Shown: positions 35,349-47,410 of the stretch, piece after piece | Layout of the letters: each line of letters begins with the position of its first letter | Numbering within the stretch: the first letter of the stretch is position 1 | NCBI GenBank assembly: GCA_029990175.1 | Contig: JARKIP010000042.1 | Coordinates: 4,774,001-4,838,000, forward strand | Length of the DNA stretch: 64,000 nt | Source: Petunia secreta | Taxonomy: Eukaryota > Streptophyta > Magnoliopsida > Solanales > Solanaceae | Direction: 5' to 3' | Made by a program: the position numbers and the translations under genes | The notes under the pieces: generated by a model | What the model was told of the DNA's origin: nothing | The model's database searches: none | Seen by the model: only the letters and a program-made list of their open reading frames with translations

Positions 35349-37814
35349 TGACACGACCCGAAATCCGGCTAGGCCGTGCGGGCACCCGACATCCTCCCCT
35401 AGACCCGTCGGGCGAACCCTTACCAATAAAATTAGGAAAATAAATATAATCCAATTCATAAATAAAAACAAGACTTAGAAAAAGCACAGACATACTGATA
35501 CCTCTAAGCTGTACAAAATAAATTACAGCTGACTACCCAATATACTAGGTTTAGAGCTATCCAGACCAGACATCTAAGAGTACAAAGGAAGACAGATACC
35601 TCCTGAAGGGAGCAAAATGCAACTGAAATAATAACCAATAAACTGGTGGCCATCCGGAATAAAAGCTGGCTCACCCTGACAGCTGAAGTCGCCTTCGTTC
35701 CTTCACAACGTGGCAAATTAAATCCTGGAGCGAACCTGCCGAAACGAAATAGATAGACAAGAAACAAACAACAAACAAGGGTGAGTCAAAAGGACTCAAT
35801 AAGTGGGGCAGACTAGCCACCTCAAAGGATAGGATAGCTAGTCAGGGAGAAAAGAAACAAATAGACCAAATTCCTCTTATTTAAATTATAAAAGGCAGAG
35901 CCAGATAATAATTAGAAACACGTATAGAATGACAAACTCATCAACAACCAGGAACGTAAAATAACCAAAATATATAGGTATCCCAAACATATCAACAATC
36001 AGAAATACATCTCGTTGCGGCGTGCAACCCGATTCGATCCATGTATTTATATTGTCGCGACATGCAACCCGGGATACGAGCCAGAAATATATAGGCAAAC
36101 TGAGATACGTTAACAACATGGTATACATACCGCATATATAAAACACAACACAATACACACAATAGTCAGTATGCGGTACAATGAGATGGGATGAATGCGG
36201 TATATTGCAATGCAGTCACATATGTCCGATACCTATCTCCGGCGCGGGACTCTCATCGTCTACCAGGAGATATATGCAATAATGACCCTTCACCGGCTCG
36301 GGACTCTCATCGATTACCGGGAAGTATATGCAATGATGACCCTTCACCGGTGCGGGACTCTCATCGCCAACCGGGAAGTATATGCAATAATGACCTTTCG
36401 CCGGTGCGGGACTCTCATCGCCAACCGGGAAATATATGTAATGATGACCCTTCACCGGTGCGGGACTCTCATCGCCAACCGGGAAGTATATACAATTCTC
36501 AAAACCAGAGTGCAATGCTCATATGTTCAATGCAATACCAACTACAGGGCATAACATATAATATACAATGTAAATTCAAAGCTAAGACGTAATGAGTACG
36601 CCTATCGGCAGCTACACACGTAAGGAAACACGTGGTAGAAAATCCACGAGGCCAAGGGCCTCCAAAGAAATGGATATAAACACTTACCTTGTTACAAAGT
36701 TAGTACAGCCACTCAATAACCGCTTTGTCCTTTGGTTTTCTTGCCAAACGATCCCACTCTATTCAATAAGCAGAAAAATATATCAATTTAGGCTAAAGAC
36801 TTCATTCCTCACATCTTAGGGCAATCCAGGTAGGAACCTGATACCCTATTCGCATACGCAATACGCAGGCCAGGCCTATATACGGGGTTTAAGGTCACAT
36901 AACCAAACCCCAAATAAATTATATGTATAAGTTGCCCATAACTCACTGAGTACGAATATATAATCAATTTCATTATCAGGGTCCATTTGACCCTTCAAAC
37001 TATTAATTGAACTTGTTAAAACGATGTCTAATATTCCAAGTTTTACCGTTAAAACATATTCAAACACACGTAATAAACTCAAATAATATATTAGGATCAT
37101 TACCTGAATGTTTCAAACTGAAAAATCTACTTTTCTCCGGGCTCTTTTCTTATTTTCTGGCATTTTTTCCTACTGCGTTATTTCATTTCTCTGTATCGTT
37201 TCTGTTATTAATGTTTCTGTTTTTGATCCTAAGCTTTGAAAAGCTTTAGGATGTATACTGTCCTCCACCGCCATTTCATTTCAATATTTCGTCCTTTTCC
37301 TTTTTTTTTTCTTTTTTTTTTAAATTCGCTGTTACGGTAAAAATTAAAACGGTACCCTACGATATTCGAAATAATCCCAACTTTTGCATACAAGTTGTAA
37401 AAAATATATGTAACATACTCGCGAAGGCGGATCTTCAATTGGACTCCCGAAACTCAAGATGCGAATTTAAATAGAAAAAGTCAAATTATTTAACTTTCGG
37501 CATTTTAGCGGAAACTAGTCGAAAAACATCGAAATTCACTTTCGAAAGTTTACAAAAATCACAAATAATCATACGAACCTAACGGCGCTTTCGGATTTCG
37601 AATCGGAGCTCATTCGGCAAAAACCGAGCTCGAAAATCTCTTTTTAATATTTATTGCCAATACAAACTGAAACCTTCTTCCGATGTCTACCAAACGAGGT
37701 CTGATTTAGCTCAAATTTTACAGACAGGTCCTAATGGACATTACGAATATTTTAAAATTATCGGCACGCCAATCGGAGTCCTAACTTCCGAAACGACTGA
37801 CCGAGGTCGTTTCA
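35349..37814 (-). repeat. Element 1 LTR, right copy (5' LTR of the element)
   Basis: Same termini as the left copy, 2466 bp, with about 16 substitutions and a change in the poly-T tract (interrupted by CC and C at about 37297-37320). The 54-bp minisatellite (36241-36496) also has five copies, starting words at 36246, 36300, 36354, 36408 and 36462. Confidence 0.95.
36241..36496 (-). repeat. 54-bp minisatellite in element 1 right LTR, five copies
   Basis: This array has the same unit, copy number and order as 29620-29875, with a single visible base change in the fourth unit. The copy number has therefore been stable since insertion. Confidence 0.95.
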
Positions 37815-37819
37815 TTGTC
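37815..37819. repeat. Target-site duplication of element 1, right (TTGTC)
   Basis: Matches 28723-28727. The LINE resumes directly afterwards. Confidence 0.95.
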
Positions 37820-39105
37820 CCAGTGCACTGTCTGTCTTGGATAGGTTATGGGGGTTCTTTTGAAATTGTTGTTGCTTTTGTTTGCCTTTTATGCACCATT
37901 TTCTTCTCAGGTGCTTGTGTAGGTCTGTCTTTGCATGTTCCTTCTCTAGCCGCCCTCATGCTGCCTCATTTCATCCATCTTAATACAGTCATGCCCTATT
38001 GTCATGCATTTATCACAGTGCTCTAGAGCCCAGTCATAGATCACTGCTTGATTGAATTCCCTGCCATAGGGGTCTTTCTTTCATATTTCTCTAGGAAATG
38101 ATTTAGTAACATTCACCTCAATCAATATTCTGGCATATGAAATTCTTGTTTGTTTTGATGTGCACTCATCAACATATAAAGGCACCCCTATTGCACTAGC
38201 TATTCTGCTAAAAGAATCACAGCTCCAACAGCTCATGGGGAGCTTAGGGAATGTAACCCACAGTGGTACTTCAGTTAAAAATTCAGAACCAAAATCATAG
38301 TCTGGAGACAACTGTTTCATTATAATTGGTCTGTTGTTAATACTGTATAATCCTGAGTATAGGATCTCACTCATATCATCTAGGGATTTAAATTTCACTA
38401 TATAGTATCCCCCCTCATGTAGGTAGATATCTAGTGCAACAACAGAGGTCCAACTTAAGTCTACGTATCTTTTCATTATGCTATATCCAGAGGTTTCCCC
38501 TATTGCATGAACAATTACAACACATTTCCTTTTTTCTACCTCATTCTTAATTTTAGTTTTCCCCAATTGGACCACTACTATACCATTGACAACAGTAGAA
38601 GGAACATATGATAAAGCCATTCCATTACTAGCCTTTATATTACCTAAAAATAGGTTGGCCCATGCTGCTACTGGGTTTTGGTCTTGATTGAACTCTGGTT
38701 TCTCCTCTGGTGGAGTTCCACTAGTTTTCGATTTAGATTCTAGCAGGGGAAATTCATCATTTGTCCGCCCTCCTCTCATTGTTCATTGTTAGGTCTTAGC
38801 TGCTTATTTCGATCTTGAGCATTTACGTGACTAAGTTGTTTCTGCTTTGATTCAGTCACAGGGTTCAGCTGGGGTTGTTTCCCTGACTCAGATCTGCTCG
38901 GATTTTTCTGTGTCATCACTATCCCTGGTGATATTGCTACACTCTCACTGGACTTTCCTATACTATTTGGATTTGGGGTTTTCATCTCAGGTGGATTTTT
39001 TTGTGTTACTGATGTTGAAATTCTTGAACTAACAGAACTTCCAATCATCGTAAGCTGTAGCTTTCGCAGGCGTCCTCGTTTCTTAGGTTCTCTCATGGAT
39101 TTCAC
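37820..39105 (-). pseudogene. L1 ORF1: nucleic-acid-binding protein, broken
   Basis: On the minus strand a basic, serine- and proline-rich N-terminus starts at 39105 (MREPKKRGRLRKLQLT). After a frameshift near 38,780 the DUF4283-type domain follows (38779-38081: AWANLFLGNIKASNGMALSY, YYIVKFKSLDDMSEIL, PLWVTFPKLPMSCW). Past a stop at 38081 comes a CCHC-like knuckle CDKCMTIGHDC at about 38000-38020. This is the standard ORF1 layout of plant L1 elements: an RNA-binding-like domain followed by one zinc knuckle. It is cut at 37820 by element 1. Confidence 0.88.
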
Positions 39106-39166
39106 GATTCGGCGTACGTTTAGCTAACGTGTGCTGAGGACTATGAGAGAGAAACCTATTACAACT

Positions 39167-39180
39167 TATCAAGGCCATAT
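39167..39180 (+). repeat. Target-site duplication of the L1 LINE, right copy
   Basis: TATCAAGGCCATAT matches 6284-6297 with one mismatch and directly follows the LINE 5' end. Confidence 0.85.
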
Positions 39181-41135
39181 TTATTTAAATATGATATTGT
39201 GGTTGGTTAAGGATGGATCTTTTAGGTTAATTGAAAGTAGAGGTACTACCAACCCTGTGAATTCTGCTTAAAAAGAAATATGACTAAGAGAAATTTCTCC
39301 TTAAAAAAGAAATAGAGCCAATGATAAGTAAGAAGTAATTCATTCTGATTAGTGTGGTCTAATAAACCTACAAAGCAAGAGGTGGTTTTGAGTATTTTGT
39401 GACATTCATAAATGATTACTCAAAGGAAAAGTAAAAAAAAAAAAGCAAATATATTTATTTGATGCACTACAAGTCTTAATGCTTTGAGAAATTGAAGGAG
39501 TTTAAGACTGTAAAGAAAAAGTATCATAAAAAATATATTAAGTCACTGCAATCTTATCGTGATGGTGATACCTCTCGGCTCTCTGCATAGTTTATTAATT
39601 ACTTATCAGAATACAGAATTATGTCAAAATTATCTACACCTGGGACGATATAATAAACTGGTGTAGCATAAAGAAGAATTAAGAATCTTATGGAGATGTT
39701 TAGATCAATGTGAAGTTGTTTAAATTTATTATTCTTTTTCATATTAAGAATATGCCTTAGATATCTTAAATTACATTCTAAATGTAGTCCTCCTATATTA
39801 ATACCTTTTTAAAGGAAAAACTGATTAGTTGGAATCAGTGATGAATGTGTATACGTGTATGGCTATCCAAAGGAGATGAATGAAGTTTATTTTCTTGTCA
39901 CAATGAAAAGAAGATATTTGTTAGCATAAATACCAGATTTCTAGAATATGACTATTTAATAAATAATGTTCCTAGAAGTAAATTTTATTTACTCGAACTA
40001 GACCAAGAAATAATAAGTGAATCACCTGAAAATCTAAAAGTTTAAAAAATCTAATCCACATGTCAGAACTGGCGTTTCATTGCAATTAAACAGTGAGAGA
40101 AATTTCAATAGACAAAAGATGCTTTGAAATCCATTACTCCAAAGTAGTGGGAGTGATTTTTTGATAAACCGTTAATTTATACTACAAGATGAAGTTGTTT
40201 ATGTTCTGATACTGAAAGGTAATAAAAGAATATTGAGACTTAAGATTCTAATTGTTATATGGTTTCACCACAAGAACAGGGTAGTGTGACTTAGTAGTAG
40301 TACTTTGTCATAGTTGGAGAAAAGAATGAAAATGGTTGGTGTGCACTCGTGAGAGAGTTTCATGACTGGATACCTGCAGAGGTTAAGATCGACCGGTTAG
40401 TTATGGAAAAATACTATTGGACAAAGATTGCATCAGAAAATAACTTAGCTAGATCCTCTGGTATTCTTGTAAAAGGAATGCATGTGAACGTTCTAGATAC
40501 ATGGTTAAAAGTCTAGATCAATTTTTTCATGTGTGTCCTATTATTTATATAGTAGTTGATTTAGTGTATAGAGCCAAGCTTATACATGGAAGATTAAATC
40601 ATCGGTTCTTATAAATAATAAAGTAATATTAACAATCTAAAATGGAAATCGGACAAAGCCATCAGTATGATTGTAGTAAAAGATAATATATAATTTATCT
40701 TGATTATGGGAATGATATAGTTCGAACTTTTTGTTCTAGTGCGCTTTGTGTGCATTGAACAGACCAAGTAGAGATAAGTATTTTTATACTGACTATATAA
40801 AACAAACTCTCTAGCTCATCAAATGTACTTATACTCTTAATCTTGATATAGCTATTATTAGTGGTGAATACTATTCATAGTCTTGATTTATCAATAGGTG
40901 AGGTCCAGGATATTTGGGTCAAATAATTCCAGATAAGTTGGATAATGATAATATGCATTGAAAAAGTGATAGCTAGTTGATAGAATCCACGTCTCGGTAT
41001 ATAGATTGATGATACCCCTTTATGAAAAATTATAAGTTTTTATGTGTATAAATCTGGCTAGTGGATCTTGTATTCTGCACATGAAATAAGTTAAGTGGAA
41101 GTCTAAAGGATATTCGTTTAGTCAATATATTAAAT
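39167..41135 (+). pseudogene. copia A polyprotein, integrase onward (right half)
   Basis: The reading resumes in the pre-integrase block (YLNMI...LVKDGS) and runs through a badly shifted integrase. Visible pieces include VTFINDYSKE (about 39400), FEKLKEFKTVKEKYHKKYIKSL (39480-39550), INYLSEYRIMSKLSTPGT (39590-39645), YALDILNYILNV (about 39750) and VYGYPKEMNEVYFL (39850-39900). Sequence beyond 40,100 should encode reverse transcriptase but is too decayed to confirm. This is the most eroded element in the window, consistent with its position at the bottom of the nest. Confidence 0.75.
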
Positions 41136-41747
41136 TGTTAGTAATTTAATAATATTGGCGAGTGTCTGTAATCTTAACGTGGGGAGTTAAACTAAATTTG
41201 ATGGAAGAACTCGAAATTCAAGTAAGGAGTGCAATTATGAATCTAGTGGAAATAATTTTTAATTTATTATGGAAAGATTAATTCACCATAATTGAAAGCC
41301 CTTTTAATTGATACTATAGTCCCTGTTGTGACCGGATCCAATTAGGACCAGGAGAGATGTTTCTTGGTGGAAAAGAATCCTAGACAGTTTTAAAAAAGGA
41401 TTTTAACCCTCAAACTATATAAAGGAGATTCTTGGCCAAAAGGAAAAACACAAGAATAACTATTGATTTTCTTTCTCTAGAATATTTGTTCCACCCAAAT
41501 ATTATTAATCTAGGTATTGTTCGGGCACACAACAGAAAATCATAGACCTCGAGGACAATCACGTGGATGATCTTGCTTGTGCTTGAAGGCTCGTCTCCTG
41601 CATGGTTGTGGCCACGCTTCAAAAGGTATTTTGTTTTACTTATGTAATACTAAATTGCATGGTAGTTGTCTAGATTACATGTGAGTTCATGATCCTGCAA
41701 TTGCTTCCGTTGTACTTATATTCCTTAAGGAAATATTCATATAATCA
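41136..41747 (+). repeat. Probable 3' LTR of copia A
   Basis: Downstream of the decayed polyprotein there is an LTR-like segment. It has a possible TGTTAGTAATT start, a clear TATA box (CTATATAAAGG at 41415-41425), a CCTGCAATTGCTTCCGTTGTA phrase near 41695 typical of copia LTR ends, and a possible CA end at 41747. The matching 5' LTR was not found, so both edges are estimates. Confidence 0.45.
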
Positions 41748-42060
41748 TGTTCATAAATAAAATCAACTACACCAAAATACAACAAAACAATTTAAGGAAT
41801 TAAAATGAGGAGGAGTAACGAAATGCTCATTTGCTCCCAATATTCAAAACCATAGGTGTGATGATGGGTACTTATTTCCCAGCTTGAATCGATGATATGA
41901 AAATTATGATAAATTATATCTATTTATAGTCCCTAAAGCAAAAACAATGTTTTCTCAGAATTGTCCCCGGGTTAAAAGGGGGAGAACTATGATGTTTTCG
42001 CCCTGTAGCCACCCTAATGTGGTGTTTAGACCCTCTAACGACCTTTTGATGTGTTTTCCT
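41748..42060. other. Unassigned spacer
   Basis: AT-rich sequence between copia A and the Athila-type element. A purine-rich run (AAAAGGGGGAGAACTA) lies at about 41977-41992. No gene or clear element was found. Confidence 0.4.
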
Positions 42061-42427
42061 GCGTAGTCACTTATTACTTGCATAATGATGCATTAGCATT
42101 TTGCGTGTATTTACAACTCTTTTAGACTAGATTTTACGTCCTAAAGGATTTATTATTTGAGTAAATCTTATATTTATTTCTATGTTTCAGGTTTACAAAG
42201 AACATCAATGTACAAAGCCAAAAGGGATGAAGAAAAGAACAAAAACAAGCAAACTTTGGCTACATTTTGAAGAACAAGGAAAACAAGCCGCAGCTTGATC
42301 GGCTACCCGCCGAATTGCTTGCTAAAGAAGGAGAGAGTTCAAGGGCTAATCAGGATCCTATGAAGTAAAAAGGCAGACTGCCGAGACAATGCTGAAGAAG
42401 CTATGCGATCCCCCAGAAGCGTATGCG

Positions 42428-42435
42428 GCTCCGCC
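42428..42435. repeat. Target-site duplication of the hAT-like MITE, left
   Basis: GCTCCGCC here, GCTCTGCC at 43112-43119: eight bases with one mismatch, the hAT length. Confidence 0.8.
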
Positions 42436-43111
42436 TAGGGGTGTTTATCGGTCGGTTCGGTTCGGTTTTGCACATTATCGGTTCGGACTATCGGTTTTCG
42501 GTTTTTAAAAGTGCTAAACCAATAACCGAACCAATAAGCTATCGGGTATCGGTTTTCGGATTATCGGTTTTAGGTTCTTATCGGTTCGATTTTCGGTTTA
42601 ACCATTAAGAAACTTTGGCCTAACAAGTGTAAAAAATAAACCTATTAAACGATTGCATCCAATACGAAATCGGCTTTATTTTCAAAGCGAATTCAAATGC
42701 CTCTTCTAGCATTCGCCATATTCAAAAAAGCAACCAACAATAGATTCAAATATACTTCATTATTCTATAAACTAATGGAGGAGGCAAGGAGTGAAATAGT
42801 AAATCGGTGGTTGAAATGGATGGGGAGACTTGAAAGTAACACAAGTAAAAGAAGACTAGAGTTTGAGGTTTTCAAGTTCCTACTAATAGTAATTAAGTAT
42901 ACTACTTTTATGCACATAAGCGCAATATAGTAAATTTCAAAACCTTATTGGGTTATCGGTTTAACCAATAAGAAAATGTACAAAACCGACAACCGAACCG
43001 ATAACCCAATAAATTTTTTTTGCAAATCGTTAAATAACCGATAACCCGATAACTCAATATTTATAAACCATTTACTTTTTATCGGTTTAAACCGAAAAAT
43101 GAACGGCCCTA
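42436..43111. mobile_element. hAT-like MITE (676 bp)
   Basis: The left end TAGGGGTGTTTATCGG and the inverted right end TAGGGCCGTTCATTTTTCGG form an imperfect terminal inverted repeat. Both subterminal regions are rich in TCGGTT/AACCGA words (42,455-42,605 and 42,950-43,095), giving large inverted-repeat potential. The 8-bp duplication supports hAT. A short open frame at 42697-42930 has no resemblance to a transposase, so the element is non-autonomous. Confidence 0.85.
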
Positions 43112-43119
43112 GCTCTGCC
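43112..43119. repeat. Target-site duplication of the hAT-like MITE, right
   Basis: GCTCTGCC pairs with 42428-42435. Confidence 0.8.
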
Positions 43120-44277
43120 GACTATATTAGTGAGCTCAGAGAAAGTTTGCGAGTGTGGGAACTGTTCGCCGAAGATCCTGTTGCCCGCCGAACCTGCATC
43201 GTAGAACAACAAATTAGAGGAGTTAGAATCGAATTCGGCGGCCGTGCAACTAATTCTACGGCCCGGCGAGTAACCGGCGGTTTGACGAAAAACAGGGCAA
43301 AATAGCAATTTTGTAAATACTAGCATAGCTTTTAAACCCATGCCTATAAATGTTATGCCTCCTAGAAACAAGACCCCTTTTTCAGCTTAGAATATACTTT
43401 AACATACTTTTGAATATTCTTGGAGGCAAAGGAATGGTTCTAACTTGAATATTTTTGTAAGAATTCTATTTCTTAATATATTCTTATATGATTCTCGCCA
43501 TTTCATCTTCTACTATGTGTGTGTTAGACCCTAATATGAGTAGCTAAACTCATACTAGAGGTTTATTCAGGAAGATTTGATTACTTTAGCTTAAACCTTG
43601 TACTTAATCTTATAAAATCTATTGGTTAAGGTAAATCTAGTTCTCTATCGTGCTTTTCTTGACTAGGGTTTAAGGCACGACCATACTTGAACCTAACCCT
43701 ACTTTGCTTTCATCAGCCTAACGGGGTTGGAGGTGTAGGTTAATGGAAACTAGCGAGAATTTGGGTGCATTGGCTACGACCTACCCCATGTAAAAGGGAA
43801 GACCTAAAAAGGTCAACCCCCTCGGGTTTTAGAACTAGGGTTTCTAGCACCCCATTATTGACCCTAATGGGCTTGATGAGGTAAATCCTCCCTATCCCTA
43901 ACGGGTTTTGAGGAACACATTAGAGGTCCGACCATTGACGTTACTCATATGATTTGTGAGATTAATACAAGTATTTGGTAATGAGAATCTTGTAGGAATG
44001 AGTAAACCCCTAACTCATTCTCATCATTTACACAAATTGTTAGTATTTACTTGTTTTATGCTTATTGATTAGTTATAATTTTAGTTTAAACATTTTTACC
44101 ATATTTAATTAGGAATACACTAACAATTCGTAGAACCCGACTTTATTCATTCTAAGTTTAATAGATTTCTTTGCTAGCTCTATGTGGAAATTGACCCCGG
44201 CTCCTTGTTGGATACTATTATCTTTGACGACCGCCCCACACCCTTCGTGGTGAGTAGATTGAGCGTGGATCAAATTT

Positions 44278-44295
44278 TGGCGCCGTTGCCGGGGA
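44278..44295 (+). other. Athila primer binding site
   Basis: TGGCGCCGTTGCCGGGGA begins five bases after the LTR CA end. This primer-site sequence is the one usually found in Athila/Tat elements and differs from the Met-tRNA site used by elements 1 and 2. Confidence 0.9.
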
Positions 44296-44402
44296 GCAAC
44301 GGTACATCTATTAGATTGAATATTTCGTGTTCTTGTCTTGTAGGTTATTCCTACTATTTTACCTCTTGTTTTTTGTTTAGCGTGTGTAGGTGACTACTAG
44401 CA

Positions 44403-46448
44403 ATGAAAAGAAATTTGGATCGAGCTATGTGGAACCCCCTCTACAATCGAGCAAATGGGGGAATTCTATTTCCAAATGCCCCAATGGCTCCAAATGATTA
44501 TGATGGAGAAATCGAGGAAGATTATGGTGACAGTTCTCTTAGTGAGGAGAGTTATGGAATTCATGATGTATTTGAAGAGAATGACCAACCGCAAGTGGAA
44601 GATGGTACCCCAATTGATGGAAACCCCATTGGCAACAATCAAGCCAATGCGAGAGTGAATGTTGACAACAATGATGGTGTTGCGGGCAATGCACAACATC
44701 AAGGCAACAATGCTAACCGAGGAGGCCGAGGTGCAAACCGTGGTGTTCGTGTTAATCAAGCTAATTAATGAGCCAATCGAGTGAATGTTCACAATGTCAA
44801 ACGGAACCAAAGGAATGAAATGGGTGCCCAAAATGCAAATCCAGTGGTGCAAGATGTGGAAGAGTCCGATGAAGAAGTAAATATGGATAGTTTTTCTGGT
44901 GCAATTGTTCCACCACACATTCGTGATAATGTTATTTTCAACATTCCGCAAGTGATCTTTCACGGGCTTGATAAAAATGGATACTTTAGTGGAGGCAAGC
45001 ATGATGATCCAAATGAACATTTGAGAAATTTCATCCAAACATGCCATCTCTACAGGTCGGCCCATTGGACAGAGGAATCTTTACGCCTAAGGGTCTTTCA
45101 CTATTCTCTATCCGAGAAGGCCAAGGCATGGTTGAACAAGTTGCCAAAGAATTCAATTTACACTTGGGAGGAACTTGTGAAGCAATTTTTAGCAAAATTC
45201 TTACCAAAATGTAAGCAAGCTTCAATGAGGGATAAAGTCTATATGTTCAAACAAGACCCAACCGATTCATTGTGTGAAGCTTGTGAAGCTTTTCAAGAAG
45301 TTCTACTACATTGCCCAACTAATGGTTTTGGAGAAGACATGCTCCTACAATATTTCTACCAAGGTTTCAACAAGATCAACCAATCGGCCGTAAACAATTT
45401 GTGTGGAGGTGCTATCATGGACAAGACATATTAAGAAGTCAAATATATTCTCAACAAGGTTACCAAACAATCTCAAGATTGGCAATCTAAAGCCCAAAAC
45501 CCAAGTGGAGATGGAGGAATGAATCCCATGATGATGAAGAGATTTGAAGATCAAGACGAGCAAATGGCTCGAATTCTTACCAACATTGAGCTTCTTAGAG
45601 GTTCCAAGGAAGACAAGGAGAAGAAAGTGAACAAGGTGGAAAATCATCAAGCTACAAATCCCGGTCATCAAGTAGCCCCTATTGGCTATGCGAACCCTGG
45701 ATCTCCACCTCTTACCCTTCTTCAAAAAAGGCAAGAAGAATACTTTCCGGAACAATGTTTCAATATTCATGGTGAAGAAGAAGCCAATTATGTGTCTAAC
45801 TATCAAGGTAGTTATCAAAAGCCATATTAACAAGGTCAATATCAACAAGGCCAATGGAGGCAAGATTGAGGAAGACAAAATTGGAACAACAATCAAGATG
45901 GGAGAGCAGTTAGTACCTCTCAAGGCTATGTTCCAACAGCCCCATTCAAGCAAGGTGAGAATGAAGGAAAAGGTCCATCTAAGTTGGAAGAAATGATGGG
46001 AGAGGTGCTAAAGAATCAAGAAAGTTACTGCGGTGACATAAAAGATATCAAGCAAACGGTCACATCTCACAATACTTCCATCAAGGCTCTTGAATCTCAA
46101 ATGTGTAGCCTATCTCACCAAGTGAATTAAAGATCCTAAGGAGCACTACCTAGTGATATGGCGGTGAATCCTAAGAAGAATGACAAAGATCATGTGATGG
46201 CAATTACAACCTGGAGTGGAAAAATATGTTATGATCCCAAAGCAAAAAATGATGGTGTGGACATAGAGGTGCAAGCTCATGAGCAAAACAAGGGGGAAGA
46301 GTTAATTCAAGGCAAGGCAATTGACGTGGATGTAGAAATTCCAAGGTATAAAATTGATGATGAGGTAATCCCTCAAGAACCAAATCCCGAAGTCAGTACC
46401 ACTCAAAAAGCCAAACCAAACTCGACCACCCAAACAAAGCACTCCTAG
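44403..46448 (+). pseudogene. Athila gag, in-frame stops
   Basis: One frame from ATG 44403 to 46448 is interrupted by stops at 44766, 45432 and 45828 and several between 45,860 and 46,140. The first part is acidic, then Asn/Gly/Arg-rich. The capsid-like core lies at about 44,920-45,500 (FHGLDKNGYFSGGKHDDPNEH, LRLRVFHYSLSEKAKAWLNK, LPKNSIYTWEELVKQFLAKFLP), matching Athila-type gag. A spacer with a coiled-coil-like heptad stretch follows (ESYCGDIKDIKQTVTSHNTS, 46020-46085). All the stops are single-base changes in an otherwise preserved frame. Confidence 0.85.
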
Positions 46449-47410
46449 TCCAAGCTCTATTCCTAAAATTCAACTTCCTTTCCCACAAAAGAGTATTAAG
46501 CAAAGACAAGCATCACAAGCCAAGAAGATTTGGGATAAAAAAGCAACGACATCTATCAACCTCTTTTTGGTTGATGCATTAATCCAAATGCCAAATATTG
46601 CTAAACTCGTAAAAGATCTTGTCACCAAGAAGACCTATGATGATTATGAACCAAGTAAGGTGACTCATCAATGTAACTCAATTGTTTATAAGCATATGGT
46701 AAGAAAGATGGAGGACCCCAGAGCCTTCACGGTTCCATGAACAATTGGAGGGACACATTTTCCTAAAGCTCTATGCGATCTTGGAGCAAGCATCAAATGC
46801 GGTGTATAAAACTTTGACTAACAAGGAAGTTCCAAAAGCCACAATAATGAACTTGCAAATGGCCGACCGTTCCATGAAGCAACCAATTGGAGTTGTTACT
46901 AATGTTCTAGTGAAGGTGGAAAAGGTCATATTCCTGGCAGACTTTGTTATACTTGATTGCCCAGTGGACTTTGATGTCCTTATTATCCTTGGGCGTCCAT
47001 TTCTAGCTACCGGGAGAAAATTATGTGATGTGGAGAAGGGAGAGCTTACCTTTAGATTCAATGGAGAGAAGGCCGTGTTCCATATATATAAAACCTTAAA
47101 ACAACCTATGGAGGAGGAAGCCAATTGTTTCTATGTGGATATGGTTGTAGATGCACTTGTAGAAAAAGAGAGTGTCCTAGTGAACCAAGCGGATAAAATA
47201 GACGCGACCATTTGGAATATGGATATTGACAATGAGGAGAGCATTGCCGAGTGTGTGAAGGCATTGGAAGGGTTAGGTACTAGACCCTATGTTCCCAAAA
47301 AGTTCTCGCTTGACCTTGAAAACCGAACCACTCCACCTACAAAACCATCCATTGAAGAACCTCCCAATATTGAACTCAAAATCTTACCAACCCATTTGAG
47401 ATATACATTC
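46449..47410 (+). pseudogene. Athila protease region
   Basis: After a frameshift, the segment that leads into the aspartic protease can be read from about 46,470 (QLPFPQKSIKQRQASQAKKI). The active-site neighbourhood FPKALCDLGAS lies at about 46,760-46,795, in a different frame from the following 46745-47413 stretch. That stretch carries LQMADRSMKQPIGVV, NVLVKVEKVIFLADFVILD and IILGRPFLATGRKLCDVEKG. The Asp of the DLGAS motif is retained, but stops and shifts break the protein. Confidence 0.8.

Larger units (their letters stand above)
28728..37814 (-). mobile_element. Non-autonomous Ty3/gypsy-derived LTR retrotransposon (element 1)
   Basis: A 9.09-kb element in minus orientation has LTRs of 2462 bp (left) and 2466 bp (right) and a 4.16-kb interior. 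Element orientation is set by the primer site beside the right LTR (35335-35346) and the purine tract beside the left LTR (31190-31202). The interior holds only a broken gag and an integrase zinc-domain fragment in the opposite orientation. No reverse transcriptase is recognisable, so it depends on another element. By eye I count about 16 substitutions between LTRs (about 0.7%), making it the youngest dated insertion here. Its closest relative in the window is element 2. Confidence 0.95.
6298..39166 (-). mobile_element. L1-type LINE, split by a CACTA and an LTR element
   Basis: The LINE lies on the minus strand. Its 5' end is at about 39166, followed by ORF1 (39105-37820), ORF2 (28722-about 25400), a 3' UTR (25297 leftwards, then 6532-6306) and a short A tail (6305-6299). 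Removing element 1 (28728-37814 plus one duplication) and the CACTA (6533-25293 plus one duplication) leaves about 5.0 kb, slightly short for a plant L1. The flanking 14-bp duplication is in copia A. Both ORFs carry stops and frameshifts, so this is an old, inactive insertion. Confidence 0.9.
42061..44272 (+). repeat. 5' LTR of the Athila-type element (left edge uncertain)
   Basis: The right edge (GTGGATCA at 44272) is set by the primer site five bases later. The LTR has GC-rich patches of CCGCCGA/CGGCG character (42290-42435, 43112-43300) and is interrupted by a hAT-like MITE at 42436-43111. I have no second LTR to compare, so the start is a guess within about 200 bp. Confidence 0.55.

Noticed and set aside
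42697..42930. 77-residue open frame in the hAT-like MITE
   Set aside because: No resemblance to a transposase; the element is too short to encode one.
44466..45065. A 199-residue minus-strand open frame
   Set aside because: It is the shadow of the Athila gag frame; similar shadows occur opposite 45345-45953 and 46771-47124.
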